Numbered from the stretch's first letter, positions 26,701-35,741 are shown. The stretch is 64,000 nucleotides of DNA from DSOI01 sp041394885 (GCA_041394885.1 JAWKHI010000007.1:131718-195717); one strand, 5' to 3'. The notes: generated from the letters alone by a model not told the origin. A program made the numbers and translations.

Positions 26701-26908
26701 GCTGGGGGGCGGAGCAGGATCGGGAAGCAGGCGCACGGTGGCGATCATGGTGATCGGCGGGCAGACGTTGTGCCTGCTGTTGACACTGCTGGTGACACCG
26801 GTGGCGTATTCGCTGTTCGACGATCTGGTGCATCTGCCGCTGTGGTCGCGATTGGCAAGGCCGTTCCGCGGGCGGAGCGCGGGTCCGGCGGAAGTAACCG
26901 GAGACTGA
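23798..26908 (+). CDS. RND efflux transporter permease (HAE1-type)
   Basis: A 1036-residue inner-membrane pump. Twelve transmembrane helices are expected; visible segments include LVLFLVVLGLDSYRKLGVDF at the N-terminus, LVLMVGIVIDDAIVVLENVF in the TM4 region with the conserved Asp pair of proton-coupled RND pumps, and GILVLFGIVKKNSILQIDHI in TM10. Two large periplasmic loops follow TM1 and TM7. Length and order match AcrB/MexB-type exporters; the drug or metabolite exported is unknown. Confidence 0.92.
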   Translation: MQKLARICVERPVFATMLVLFLVVLGLDSYRKLGVDFFPKVEFPMVTITTTLRGAAPEEVESQVTKRIEEAVNTVSGIDDLSSVSAEGTSLVTVQFVLEKDPDVAAQEIRDKVARIVGQLPEDADPPVVDKLATDASPVLNLVVSSPRDLRETTKLVDDRIKKNLESLPGVGQVRFLGERIRQIQVNLDPSRMFAYFLNVDQIRTALATQNVEIPGGRVQQGSVETSIRTLGRIEKPSDFGKVIVGTRNGSPVRLSDVAEVVDGYEEPRSLARLDGKPAVVLEIRKQAGTNTLAVINAVKGRVDELKPLLPGDFEFAYTRDQSLFIDEAFHAVQEHLVLGGVLAGLIVLLFMRNWRSTLIAAVAIPTSIIATYTLMYMMDFTLNQITMLGLVLMVGIVIDDAIVVLENVFRFMEEKGMGPVEAAIEGTRDIGLAVMATTLSLIIIFLPVAFMEGIVGKFMSSFGFTAAFAVGVSLLVSFTLTPMLCSRFLRIAPGGGHSTKETWLYKAFAVPYRAMLEWSMRHRWAIVTLCGLVMLSTGPIFSRIGKSFLPTDDQSEFEVTVKMPPGSSLEGTEKVMAKVEAELKQVPGVRNLLTTIGADIRRQVDRGSVIVELVQPEERKQSQDELMTESRQRLAKIENAVIGVQLPSLIQGADNRELMFFIQGPDLEQLDKYARAIKEKLVTVPGLVDFDTNYEPGKPEYRVVINRDKAADLNVSVSSIATAVRTLVAGDQQATTYREGDDRYDVQLRVKEEYRNSPRALERLYVPSATLGNVPMANLAALQPSTGPAQINRYNRQRQVLMLANIAPGQSLSNVLEILEQTVRDQNMPLEYRTGTIGRTKEFGRAAKAYLFALILSIALMYMILAAQFESFIDPVTILLSLPLSIPFAVISLMLAKENFSIIYSSVGILVLFGIVKKNSILQIDHIKNLRREGVERLEAIYQGCEDRLRPILMTTAALVAGMIPLALGGGAGSGSRRTVAIMVIGGQTLCLLLTLLVTPVAYSLFDDLVHLPLWSRLARPFRGRSAGPAEVTGD

Positions 26909-26913
26909 ATCTC

Positions 26914-28551
26914 ATGAAAAGACGAATACTGGCCGCGGTACTGACGGCGTCGGCATGGGCGCAGCAGACAGCGCCCGAGCGGGTGGGCGTTGGGATCATC
27001 GAGAGGCGCTTGCGCTTGGATGAAGCGCTCCAACTGGCGCTGCGGAACAATATCGAACTGGATATCGAACGGACGAACGTGAGCAACGCGCAATTGGCGG
27101 TGGACGCCGCGCGCGGCGCCTTCGACGGGGTGTTCCGGTGGCAGCCTGGATACGAGCGGCGGAATACGCCGACCAGTTCGTTGCTTTTCGGCGCCGACGG
27201 GAAGCTGGCGGAGAACTTCCACAATCAGAACTTCACGTTCGTGCAGAGAACGCCTTGGCATGGCGGACAGGTGCAAGCGTCGTTTCTCAACAATCGCACG
27301 GCGACGACGAATCCGTTCGTGGGATTGAATCCGACGGTGACATCGCAATTTTCGCTGCTGTACACGCAGCCGCTAATGCGCAACCGGCTGATCGACCGGG
27401 AACGGGCGGAGATCGTGGTTCGATCGAAGAACGCGGAAGTAACGGGAGTGGATCTGGAACTGCGGGTTGTGGACGTAGTGGTGCGCACCGAGATGGCGTA
27501 TTGGGATCTGGTGGCGGCGCGCCAGGACGTGACGGTGAAAGCAGACAGCGTGGCAGTGGCCCGCGAGCAGGATGCGCGGAACCGCCGGATGATCGAGAGC
27601 GGGACGCTGGCGCCGGTGGAGCAATCGGCGTCCGTAGCGGAACTCGAGCGGCGTCTGGACACCTACCATGCAGCGATCGGGGTGGTGACCGAGACCGAGA
27701 ACGCGCTCAAGACATTGATCGCGTCCGGCCGGGAGGATCCGATTTGGAAAGACGTGATCATTCCCGTGGACGAGAACACGTCGGAAACTCCCGAGCGCGA
27801 TCTGGGCGAGGCGGTTACGCGTGCGATCTCGAAACGTCCTGAGTTGCGGCAGAACGCGCTGCGGAAACAGGTGAACGACGTGCAGGCGGATCTGGCGAAG
27901 GACCAGTTGCGTCCGCAGGTGAACCTGGTGGGCGGGTACGTAAGCACGGGACTGGCGGGATCACAGAGCTCGACGGTGAATCCGTTCACGGCGTCGAGCC
28001 TGGTGACGGCGGCGCGGCTGAACGAATTGTCGCAACTGGCGGGGCTGGCGCCGCTGCCTCCGGCCGGAGGGACGGGCGTGCCGGCGAGCCTGGTGGGCGG
28101 ATACGGGTCGGCGGTGAGCAACCTGTTCGGCGGGAGCTATCAATCGGTGCAGGTGGGATTGTCGATTGACTGGAACGTCCGCAACCGGACGGCGGAGGCG
28201 ACGCTTGGGCAAACGGCGGTTGCCGAACGGCGGCTGAAGCTGCAGAGGGCGCAAATGGAGCAGGGAATCGAGGCGCAAGTGCGGAACTCGCTACAGGCGC
28301 TCGAGACGGCGCGGCAGCGAATCCAGGCGTCGGAGGCGAGCGTGAAGGCGGCCAAGGAGAAGCTGGATAGCGAAACGCGGCTGTATCAATCCGGGGAGTC
28401 GACGAATTTCTTCGTGCTGACGCGCCAGAATGAGTATGCGGACTCTCTGCGTCGCTTGGTGGTGAGCCGGCTGGATTACAACAAGGCCGTCGCGCGGCTG
28501 CACGTGGCTTTAGGGACGACGCTCGAAACGCATCAGGTGACGGTGCGATAG
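26914..28551 (+). CDS. TolC family outer-membrane channel
   Basis: A 545-residue outer-membrane efflux protein with a signal peptide (MKRRILAAVLTASAWA). The internal repeat typical of TolC, two halves of strand-helix with coiled coil, is seen in LRLDEALQLALRNNIELDIE and in the C-terminal half (VRNSLQALETARQRIQASEA and following). The ATG at 26914 begins 6 bp after the permease stop, with GGAGA upstream. It closes the tetR-MFP-RND-TolC operon. Confidence 0.88.
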   Translation: MKRRILAAVLTASAWAQQTAPERVGVGIIERRLRLDEALQLALRNNIELDIERTNVSNAQLAVDAARGAFDGVFRWQPGYERRNTPTSSLLFGADGKLAENFHNQNFTFVQRTPWHGGQVQASFLNNRTATTNPFVGLNPTVTSQFSLLYTQPLMRNRLIDRERAEIVVRSKNAEVTGVDLELRVVDVVVRTEMAYWDLVAARQDVTVKADSVAVAREQDARNRRMIESGTLAPVEQSASVAELERRLDTYHAAIGVVTETENALKTLIASGREDPIWKDVIIPVDENTSETPERDLGEAVTRAISKRPELRQNALRKQVNDVQADLAKDQLRPQVNLVGGYVSTGLAGSQSSTVNPFTASSLVTAARLNELSQLAGLAPLPPAGGTGVPASLVGGYGSAVSNLFGGSYQSVQVGLSIDWNVRNRTAEATLGQTAVAERRLKLQRAQMEQGIEAQVRNSLQALETARQRIQASEASVKAAKEKLDSETRLYQSGESTNFFVLTRQNEYADSLRRLVVSRLDYNKAVARLHVALGTTLETHQVTVR

Positions 28552-28791
28552 CTTCGGGCGGAGAAAAACGCCGGGGCGCGGGCACAACCGTAGCAGCGCC
28601 CCATGACACCCGCCTTCCACTTTTGAGGAACACGCGCAAAACGGACTCGCTCCGGCTTTCGATACACGGCGAGTTCCTCGATGCTTGGAGCCGCGCCGGA
28701 GCGGCCTTTGCGCTACTGAGGACTCGCCGGCACAACGGAGCTGGGGCGGCGGATCCTTTGCTGCCTCGAGGGCGCCCCGCCCTGTGCCGGC
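28552..28791. other. gap between tolC and a gene remnant
   Basis: About 240 bp with no convincing gene, RNA or terminator. The reading frame of the Rpn-like remnant stays open through the right half (no stop back to about 28747) but has no start codon and no recognisable N-terminal sequence, which suggests the true 5' end was lost. Confidence 0.35.
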
Positions 28792-29624
28792 TACGACGCC
28801 GTCCTGAACGATCTATTCCAGAAGGATCGCCCGAGTTTGTTGGATACCCTGATGGGCGGGCGGCAGGCACAGTCGTTCCTGAATCCCGAATTCGCGGTGG
28901 TGGAGAAGCGAGTGGCGGATCTGCTCGTGCTGCTCGAAGACGAGACCAGTCTGCACCTTGATTTCCAAAGCTCCAATCATCGAGGGATGGCGCATCGCGA
29001 GGAAATCTACGCGTTGCTGGCGTCAGAGAAGTACGGGCATCGCCGGGTGGAGCAGATCGTAGTCTATATGGGCAAGGCCAGGATGAGCATGCCGGACCGT
29101 ACGGACATCGGCGTGGTGCAGGCGGCATACCGGCTTATGGACATCCGCGAACTGGATGCCGAAACGCTGGTCGAAAGCCGCAATCCCGCCGACTGTGCGT
29201 TGGCCCTGCTTGCCCGCGGCGGGGTGAAGAAGATTCGCAAAATCATCGCGCGCGCCAGCCGGCTGGCGGAACCACGCCGGGCGAGGGTGCTCACGCAAAT
29301 GGCTTTGCTTTCGGGTCTGCGCGGCGCGTCGGAACTGCCGATAATGGAGTTCAGAGCTATGGGAATCAGCGTCGAGAGACGGGAGAACGTGTTCCTGAAG
29401 AACGCGTACGAGACCGGTCAGATCGAGGGCGAGAAGAGAGGCGAGGCAAGGGGCGAAGCAGGGGCAGGGCCCAGCTTCTTGTGGATCAGCTCGAAGCCAA
29501 GTTCGGTGCTGTTCCCAATCGGATTCGCGCCCGGGTGTTGAAGGCCAAGCCCGCCGAGATCGATCGATGAGCTCGGGCCATTGTCAGGGAAGCGACGCTC
29601 AAGGACATTTTCGCCAAATCCTGA
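28792..29624 (+). pseudogene. decayed Rpn/PD-(D/E)XK-type nuclease (transposase-like) gene
   Basis: Similarity begins at YDAVLNDLFQKDRPSLLD with no ATG in frame; the first possible starts are a TTG at 28837 and an ATG at 28852, inside the domain. The core reads RVADLLVLLEDETSLHLDFQ then HREEIYALLASEKYG, matching Rpn-family PD-(D/E)XK nucleases. Near 29450-29475 the frame shifts: the continuation AQLLVDQLEAKFGAVPNRIR is found in the next frame. That frame is then broken by TGA at 29568 in EIDR-stop-ARAIVREA, where relatives have Trp. The frame ends at 29622-29624. Loss of start, a frameshift and a nonsense codon make this a pseudogene. Confidence 0.7.
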
Positions 29625-29636
29625 TTGAGGCGCGAT

Positions 29637-30698
29637 TCAGAATTTGGCGGCGCGCCAGTAGCCTGGCCGTGTGCGGACTTCTTTGATGTTGGGCCGCATG
29701 ACGGTGACCTTGATGTCGTGCCAGCCGGCCTGGGCCTGCGCATCGGCAGACGGGTTGTAGGAGAGCAGATATTGTGCGTGGAGCTCTTCGCCGAGTTGGG
29801 TCATGGTCTCTTCCATGTCGCGCAGAGTGAGGAAGGAGAATTCCCTGCCCCCGGTGTGGCGGGTGAAGACTTCGAGCGGATTCGGAACGAAGACGTACTT
29901 CACCTGCTTCATGATTTCCTGAACGATGGGAACGAAGGTGGTGCCTTCGCCGCCGTAGCCGGTCATCTGCGCCTGGGTATGCGGCGTTTGCGGCATACCG
30001 CCGGGCATGGGTCTGGAGGCTGGGGGGAAATTGCTCTGACGCGGCGCGGGCATCTTGGCGCTGAGCTTGTTGATGAGGCGGTTGAGGTTGATCGAATAGA
30101 CCTGGATGTTGTGGATCTGGGCGGAAAGGAGCGCTTCGCGGATGCGTCCTTCGCTGCCTTTGTCCTGCGTTTCCGAAATCAGCAGGAGGATCTTGCGGCG
30201 CTCGCCGGTGCGGTTGCGCAACATGCGGGTGGCCTGAAATACGGTGTCGATCATGGCGCTGGTGGTGCTGCCGGGAATGATCTTATCGAGCGCCTTGGTA
30301 AATAATTTGGCGTCGTTGGTGAAGGGTTGTATCTCTTGAATGCGGTGGTCGAATTTGAGGAGCGCCGCCTCGCCCTCGGTGCCGAGGATGAGGCCTTCAA
30401 GCAGCGGGCCGATGCGCTTGATGGTAGGCAGGAACGGTTCCACGACGTTGTTGGCCTGGATGGCCACCACCATCGAAATGGGGACGAAGCTGACATCCAC
30501 TTTGACGGCTTGCGGAAGTTTGTTGTCGTCGAGCCGGAAGTCCTTGGCTTCGAGGCCACTGACATAGCGGCCATCCTTGCCGATGACGGTGACCGGTGCG
30601 ACTACGTTGACCACATCGGTGGAGATGGTAAGATCTTCCTGCGCGAGCGCGGGACCGGCGACGGCTCCCGATAACAGCAATTGGCGTCGAGATAACAT
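29637..30698 (-). CDS. exported VWFA-related protein (acidobacterial type)
   Basis: A 353-residue protein with a Tat/Sec-like leader (MLSRRQLLLSGAVAGPALAQ). It matches VWFA-related proteins common in Acidobacteria: an N-terminal strand region with VVNVVAPVTVIGKDGRYVSG and LEAKDFRLDDN, then a von Willebrand A-like domain (KILLLISETQDKGSEGRIRE) and a C-terminal YLLSYNPS and WHDIKVTV. The usual MIDAS motif D-x-S-x-S is replaced by VVAIQANNV, so metal-dependent adhesion may be lost. The ATG at 30698 is preferred to the GTG at 30704, which sits only 4 nt after a TACACT box. Function unknown, likely periplasmic protein binding. Confidence 0.75.
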   Translation of the reverse strand: MLSRRQLLLSGAVAGPALAQEDLTISTDVVNVVAPVTVIGKDGRYVSGLEAKDFRLDDNKLPQAVKVDVSFVPISMVVAIQANNVVEPFLPTIKRIGPLLEGLILGTEGEAALLKFDHRIQEIQPFTNDAKLFTKALDKIIPGSTTSAMIDTVFQATRMLRNRTGERRKILLLISETQDKGSEGRIREALLSAQIHNIQVYSINLNRLINKLSAKMPAPRQSNFPPASRPMPGGMPQTPHTQAQMTGYGGEGTTFVPIVQEIMKQVKYVFVPNPLEVFTRHTGGREFSFLTLRDMEETMTQLGEELHAQYLLSYNPSADAQAQAGWHDIKVTVMRPNIKEVRTRPGYWRAAKF

Positions 30699-30741
30699 TT
30701 TCACCTACAGTGTATCGGACGCGGTTTGACGGCGTCGTGTT

Positions 30742-31218
30742 TCAGTGGCCGGTTCTGCCATGGAGGAGATCGACAATGTGTGGCACGAGCGGCAACAGTG
30801 TGTCCAAAGACTGCACAGCTCCTTTGGGTGAACCGGGAAGGTTCACGATCAACGTTTTTCCCCTTAATCCCGCAGTGGCACGGGACAAATACGACAGCGG
30901 CGTATGTTTGCGGCCTTCGGCGCGCATCAGTTCTCCCAATCCAGGCATTTGGCGTTCCACAACATCGAGGGTGGCCTCGGGAGTGACATCGCGGAGCGCG
31001 GCGCCGGTGCCGCCGGTGGTGAACACGACGTCGTAGTCGCCGCCGTCGGCGAGCGCGCGCAGGCGTTCGGCAATGAGCGGACGTTCGTCGGGAAGCACTT
31101 CCAGCAAGGGGACGTCCCATCCCTGTTCCTGGAGGCGGGCTCGCACGGCGGGTCCGGATTCGTCGCGGCGCATCTTCATATACGACGCGTCGCTAATGGT
31201 GAGGACGGCGAGTTTCAT
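30742..31218 (-). CDS. mogA: molybdopterin adenylyltransferase / MogA-MoaB family protein
   Basis: A 158-residue molybdopterin-binding domain protein that adenylates molybdopterin before metal insertion. It shows VLTISDASYMKMRRDESGPA, DVVFTTGGTGAALRDVTPEA (the T-x-G-G-T-G nucleotide/MPT motif), and NLPGSPKGAVQSLDTLLPLV. The ATG at 31218 lies 7 bp after the moaC stop; a TTG six bases earlier is less likely. It is third in the moeA-moaC-mogA operon. MogA and MoaB cannot be told apart by sequence inspection. Confidence 0.88.
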   Translation of the reverse strand: MKLAVLTISDASYMKMRRDESGPAVRARLQEQGWDVPLLEVLPDERPLIAERLRALADGGDYDVVFTTGGTGAALRDVTPEATLDVVERQMPGLGELMRAEGRKHTPLSYLSRATAGLRGKTLIVNLPGSPKGAVQSLDTLLPLVPHIVDLLHGRTGH

Positions 31219-31225
31219 AGCCAAG

Positions 31226-31702
31226 CTAGGGGCGGCACGCGGCGCGCAAAAAGTGGCCGCTCTTGCCGCCGGTTTTCTCGAGCAAGAAAAGGTCGGTGAT
31301 CTCGATTCCCTTGTCCATGGCTTTGGTCATGTCGTAGACGGTGAGCGCGGCGACGGCAGCGGCGGTGAGCGCTTCCATCTCGACGCCAGTGCCGGCGGTG
31401 GTGGAAGCCGTGGTCTCGATCCGGATACCCAGCGATTCCACGGTCATCCGGACGTCGCAGTGGCTGATGGGAAGCGGGTGGCACATCGGAATGAGCCCGG
31501 CGGTGTTCTTGGCGGCCATGATTCCGGCGATGCGGGCGGTTTCGAGTGGATCGCCCTTGGGATTGGACGGCAGCGCGGCGAGCACCTCGGCACGCATCTT
31601 CACGAAGGCATGCGCGCGGGCGGTGCGCGGCGTGGACGATTTGCCGGAAACATCCACCATGCGCGCCGCGCCGTGCTCATCGAAATGCGAAAGTTCACTC
31701 AT
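31226..31702 (-). CDS. moaC: cyclic pyranopterin monophosphate synthase
   Basis: A 158-residue MoaC that converts the cyclic GTP derivative made by MoaA into cPMP in molybdenum cofactor synthesis. Signatures are KNTAGLIPMCHPLPISHCDV, GTGVEMEALTAAAVAALTVY and DMTKAMDKGIEITDLFLLEK, including the catalytic Lys and His region. Length matches the family. It overlaps the end of moeA by four bases and precedes mogA by 7 bp. No moaA, moaD or moaE lies in the window. Confidence 0.95.
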   Translation of the reverse strand: MSELSHFDEHGAARMVDVSGKSSTPRTARAHAFVKMRAEVLAALPSNPKGDPLETARIAGIMAAKNTAGLIPMCHPLPISHCDVRMTVESLGIRIETTASTTAGTGVEMEALTAAAVAALTVYDMTKAMDKGIEITDLFLLEKTGGKSGHFLRAACRP

Positions 31703-32889
31703 GGAAGCAAGACTCCAATCTCGTCGCCCAGATCCCAGGACTCGCGATCGTCATCAGCCACCAGGAAAGCGTTGGAGCGGGCGAGCGCGGCCACGTCGCT
31801 CGAGCCTTGCCAGTGGATGGGTGTTACGGCGGAGTGCTCGGCGGAGGCGCGGGCGGGAAGAAAACGAGTGAGGCCGGTCTTGTGGCGGAAGGGCTCGGTG
31901 AGCCGCATGCGGGGCATCCGCAGTTCCGGCGATTGATGTCCGGCGAGCAACTCGAGCGCGGCGCGGGCGAACAGTTCGAAGGTAACCATGGTGGACGCGG
32001 GATTGCCGGGGAGCCCGAAGAAAAGGCGGTTGTTGGCCCGGCCGAAAACGAGGGGCTGTCCGGGTTGGATCAAGACACGGTCAAAGAAGAACTCGGCGTT
32101 GCACTCGGCGAGGGCGGGCTCGACGAAGTCATACTTACCGGCGGAGACGCCACCGGAAAGGAGAAGGAGATCACGCTCGAGGCCTTCGGCAATGAGCCGG
32201 CGGGTCTCTTCCTCGTTGTCACGGGCAATGGGTAGGATGTCCGGAATGCCACCGGCGCGGAGGACCTGGGCAGCAATCGACCACGCGTTGGAGTTGCGCA
32301 CCTGGCTGGGCGAGGGTGTTCCTGTGATGGGGACCACCTCATCGCCCGTGGAAAGGATGGCCACGGTGGGACGCCGATAGACGCTCACGGAGGCGAGCCC
32401 GATTTGCGCGAGCAGGGCGATTTGAGGAAAGTCGAGGACGGTACCCGCAGGCAGCAGGGGCTGGCCTTGGCGGGCTTCGGCGCCCTGCAGATTGACGAAT
32501 TCGCCCGGCGCGGGCGAGCGCGTGGTTGCTATGCGGCCCTCCAGGCGTTGCACATGTTCGACCATGACGACCGCGTCGGCGCCGTTTGGCATCGGCGCGC
32601 CGGTCATGATCTCGACGCATTGTCCAGGACCGGTTTCGCCTTCGAAGACACCTCCGGCGCGCACTTCTCCGATGAGGGTGAGGGAACCGGGAAGGTCCGC
32701 GGCGCGCACGGCGAAACCGTCGCGGATGGAGCGGGCCACGGGCGGGTAGTCACGGTCGGCGGAGACGATGCCGGCAAGGACGCGGCCGAGGGCGGCGTCG
32801 AGAGAGATTTGTTCGCGCTCGAGACGGCGCGCGGAGACGGCGCGGTCCAGCACGGCGGCGCGGGCTTCGCGGAACGTGCAAGTGGCCAT
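31699..32889 (-). CDS. moeA: molybdopterin molybdenumtransferase
   Basis: A 396-residue MoeA, which inserts molybdate into adenylated molybdopterin. Typical blocks are SLDAALGRVLAGIVSADRDY, PPVARSIRDGFAVRAADLPG, IMTGAPMPNGADAVVMVEHV, VAILSTGDEVVP, LLSGGVSAGKYDFV and FFGLPGNPASTMVTFELFAR. It is the first gene of moeA-moaC-mogA. A TAGAAT box (32913-32918) could drive it, divergent from the amidase gene. Confidence 0.93.
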   Translation of the reverse strand: MATCTFREARAAVLDRAVSARRLEREQISLDAALGRVLAGIVSADRDYPPVARSIRDGFAVRAADLPGSLTLIGEVRAGGVFEGETGPGQCVEIMTGAPMPNGADAVVMVEHVQRLEGRIATTRSPAPGEFVNLQGAEARQGQPLLPAGTVLDFPQIALLAQIGLASVSVYRRPTVAILSTGDEVVPITGTPSPSQVRNSNAWSIAAQVLRAGGIPDILPIARDNEEETRRLIAEGLERDLLLLSGGVSAGKYDFVEPALAECNAEFFFDRVLIQPGQPLVFGRANNRLFFGLPGNPASTMVTFELFARAALELLAGHQSPELRMPRMRLTEPFRHKTGLTRFLPARASAEHSAVTPIHWQGSSDVAALARSNAFLVADDDRESWDLGDEIGVLLP

Positions 32890-32928
32890 GGGAGGATGGA
32901 ACCGACATTGTTATTCTAACCTGGAAAC

Positions 32929-34326
32929 ATGTTGACTCGGATTTGTTTGCGCGAGATGGCGGCGGGAGTGGCTGCCGGAACGTTCACCGCGGCCGAGTTG
33001 GTACGGGCGCATCTGGAGCGGATCGAGGCGGTGAATCCGCGGATCAACGCGTTCGTTTCGGTCTTCGCGGACGAGGCGCTTGAGCAGGCCGAACACGCGT
33101 TGGAGGGTCCGTTGCGTGGGGTTCCGGTGACCGTGAAGGACAGCTTCGACATGGCCGGGTATCCGACGCTGTGCGGAAGCCGGCTGCGATTGGGGCATCG
33201 GGCGGAGCAGGACGCGACGGCAGTGGCGCGGTTAAAGGCGGCGGGAGCGATCGTGCTGGGCAAGACGAACTGCCCGGAATTTCTGGCCAACTACGAGAGC
33301 GACAACGACATCATCGGGCGGACAAACAATCCGTACGACCTCGAAAGGACGTCGGGCGGATCGAGCGGGGGCGAGGCGGCGGCGATCGCGTCGGGGTGTT
33401 CGGCAGGCGGCATTGGTAGCGACGGAGGCGGATCGATCCGGCAGCCGGCGCATTTCTGCGGGATTGCGGGCTTGAAACCGACGCCGGGCCGGGTGCCTGC
33501 GACGGGGCACTATCCGGCGATCCACCATCCGGGCGGGCTGCTGGGCGTAGCGGGTCCGATGGCACGCACGGTGGGTGACGTGCGGCTACTGTTCGACGTA
33601 GTGAAGGGCTATGACTGCTCGGATCCGTTTTCGGCGCCGGTGGGGCCATGCGAACGATCGCCGGAAGGAATCACGGTGCGCATGATGCCAGGGTTCGGTG
33701 AGGTCCCGGTGGATGGGGACGCGGAGGCGGCGGTGCTGGCGGCCGCCGAGATGCTGCGCGGGTTGGGATTCCGGATGGAGGATCGACCGCTGGAAGGCAT
33801 TGGCCGCGCGCCGAACTTGTGGTCGTTTTTCTTCTCGGAGCTGGCGGCTCCGTTCACGCGCGAGTTGATCGCTGGGCGGGAGGAGGAAACGCATTGGACG
33901 GGAACCGAGTTCTACAACGCGCTTAAGGACAAGCCAGAGCCAACCGGGAAGCAGGTGGTGGAGAATCTGGCGGCGCGGGACGCGATGCGCGCTTCCGTCC
34001 TGGCCCAGATGGAGAGGACGCCGGTGATCTTGTCGCCTGTGTGCGCGATGGCGGCATTCCCGCACCGTACGCGGCGTTTCGAAACGGGCGCGAAAACGAT
34101 CGGGCTATTTCAGGCAAACATGCCCCTGGTGTGGGTGAACCTGCTGGGGCTGCCGTCGCTAACGGTTCCCCTGATGACCACTGCGGCGGGGCTGCCGGTG
34201 GGCGTGCAGTTGATTGGACGCCCGTGGGAAGAGGAACTACTTTTGACGATGGGGGAGTGGCTGGAGGCGGTGCGCGGACGGATGCCGGAGCCGGATTCGG
34301 GCATGGGCGCAGAGGCGGCGCGCTAG
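32929..34326 (+). CDS. amidase (amidase-signature family)
   Basis: A 465-residue amidase with the Ser-cisSer-Lys triad: Lys70 in GVPVTVKDSFDMAG, the cis-Ser in ERTSGGSSGGEAAAIASG (residue 145/146), and the nucleophile Ser169 in GSDGGGSIRQPAHFCGI. Length and the C-terminal LPSLTVPLM and VGVQLIGRPW fit the family. The absence of gatB or gatC nearby argues against a tRNA amidotransferase subunit. It lies next to an aldehyde dehydrogenase, a dimethylformamidase-like gene and a nitrilase-family gene, so it may work on the same amide substrate. Confidence 0.85.
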   Translation: MLTRICLREMAAGVAAGTFTAAELVRAHLERIEAVNPRINAFVSVFADEALEQAEHALEGPLRGVPVTVKDSFDMAGYPTLCGSRLRLGHRAEQDATAVARLKAAGAIVLGKTNCPEFLANYESDNDIIGRTNNPYDLERTSGGSSGGEAAAIASGCSAGGIGSDGGGSIRQPAHFCGIAGLKPTPGRVPATGHYPAIHHPGGLLGVAGPMARTVGDVRLLFDVVKGYDCSDPFSAPVGPCERSPEGITVRMMPGFGEVPVDGDAEAAVLAAAEMLRGLGFRMEDRPLEGIGRAPNLWSFFFSELAAPFTRELIAGREEETHWTGTEFYNALKDKPEPTGKQVVENLAARDAMRASVLAQMERTPVILSPVCAMAAFPHRTRRFETGAKTIGLFQANMPLVWVNLLGLPSLTVPLMTTAAGLPVGVQLIGRPWEEELLLTMGEWLEAVRGRMPEPDSGMGAEAAR

Positions 34327-35735
34327 CGCTGGATGGATTTGATCTGGAGGTATTCGTCCAGACCGAAGGCCCCAAGTTCGCGGCCCACACCCGACTGTTT
34401 GTAGCCGCCGAAAGGCGCGAGGGGGTTGAAGCGTCCGCCGTTGATATCCACTTGACCGGTGCGGATCTGGCGTGCGACGGCCAACGCGCGATCGGCATCG
34501 GCCGACCATACTCCGCCGGCCAAACCGTAAATGCTGTCGTTGGCGATGGCGACGGCATCGTCGTCGGAATCGTAGGGGAGGATAGACAGCACGGGCCCGA
34601 AGATTTCCTCCTGGGCGATGCGCATTGCGCGATCGACGCCGGCGAAGATGGTAGGCGCGACGAAGTAGCCGCGATCGAAGCCGGGGCGGGATCCGCCGGC
34701 GGCGATGGTGGCTCCTTCGTCCTTGCCAACCTGGATGTAGCCTTCGACGCGTTCGCGCTGGGCAGCGGAAACGAGGGGACCGAGGCGGGTGGCGGGGTCC
34801 ATGGGGTCGCCGAGTTTGAGTCCGGCGAGAGTGTTCACGGCGATCTGGATGGCTTCGTCGTGTTTCGCGCGGGGCACGATCATGCGCGTCCAGGCGGAAC
34901 AGGTCTGGCCGGAGTTGAGCATCGCGTTTTTGACACCGACGCCGACGGCTTTTTCCAAGGGCGCATCGTCGAGGATGACATTTGCAGACTTACCGCCCAA
35001 CTCGAGCGTGACGCGCTTGACGGTGTCGGCCGCCAGCGCCATGACGCGGCGACCGGCACGGAGCGATCCGGTGAAGCTCACCACGTCGACCAGGGGATGG
35101 GTGGCCATCGCTTCTCCCACCACGGCACCTGCTCCATGCACAATATTGAGCAGTCCTTGTGGGAGTGCGATTTGTTCGCAGACTTCGGCGAGGATACAGG
35201 CATTGAGTGGGGCCACCTCGGAAGGCTTGAGCACGACCGTGCATCCGGCGGCGAGGGCGGCCGCCACCTTGGCCATGATCTGGTGGAGTGGATAGTTCCA
35301 GGGCGTGATGGCGGCGACGACGCCAGCGGATTCGCGGACAATGAGCGAATTGCCGACTTCCTCCTCGCGCACCGCGTCGGCGGCACGCTTGGCAAACGAA
35401 CGGGTGACGACCACGGGCAGTCCGGCTTGAATAGGGGTAGCCACGGAGATTGGGGTGCCGACTTCCATGGCGATGGTGCGGGCAATGTCGGCGGCGCGGG
35501 CCTCGAGTCCGGCAGCGATCTTGTCGAGCCATTCGGCGCGTGTCGTGGGCGGTGTAGCGCGCCAGGCGGGCAGAGCGCGACGGGCGGCTTCGGCCGCGCG
35601 GTCCACATCTTCGGGCGTACCTTCCGGCACGCATCCGATGGATTCCCCGGTGGAAGCCGAAAGGACGTCGATCAGACCGGGTCCGGTGGGCGTCTGCCAA
35701 GCGCCGTCGACGTAGAGTTGCTGGTAGCGATGCAT
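34323..35735 (-). CDS. NAD(P)-dependent aldehyde dehydrogenase
   Basis: A 470-residue ALDH-superfamily enzyme oxidising an aldehyde to its acid. Asn147 is in ITPWNYPLHQI, Glu245 in VTLELGGKSANVILDDA, and the nucleophile Cys279 in NSGQTCSAWTRMIVP; FGGYKQSGVGRELG is near the end. All catalytic residues are present. Its end overlaps the convergent amidase gene by four bases. It starts 6 bp after the frameshifted dimethylformamidase-like gene, in the same direction, so it was probably co-transcribed with it. Confidence 0.9.
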   Translation of the reverse strand: MHRYQQLYVDGAWQTPTGPGLIDVLSASTGESIGCVPEGTPEDVDRAAEAARRALPAWRATPPTTRAEWLDKIAAGLEARAADIARTIAMEVGTPISVATPIQAGLPVVVTRSFAKRAADAVREEEVGNSLIVRESAGVVAAITPWNYPLHQIMAKVAAALAAGCTVVLKPSEVAPLNACILAEVCEQIALPQGLLNIVHGAGAVVGEAMATHPLVDVVSFTGSLRAGRRVMALAADTVKRVTLELGGKSANVILDDAPLEKAVGVGVKNAMLNSGQTCSAWTRMIVPRAKHDEAIQIAVNTLAGLKLGDPMDPATRLGPLVSAAQRERVEGYIQVGKDEGATIAAGGSRPGFDRGYFVAPTIFAGVDRAMRIAQEEIFGPVLSILPYDSDDDAVAIANDSIYGLAGGVWSADADRALAVARQIRTGQVDINGGRFNPLAPFGGYKQSGVGRELGAFGLDEYLQIKSIQR

Positions 35736-35741
35736 CGTGAG

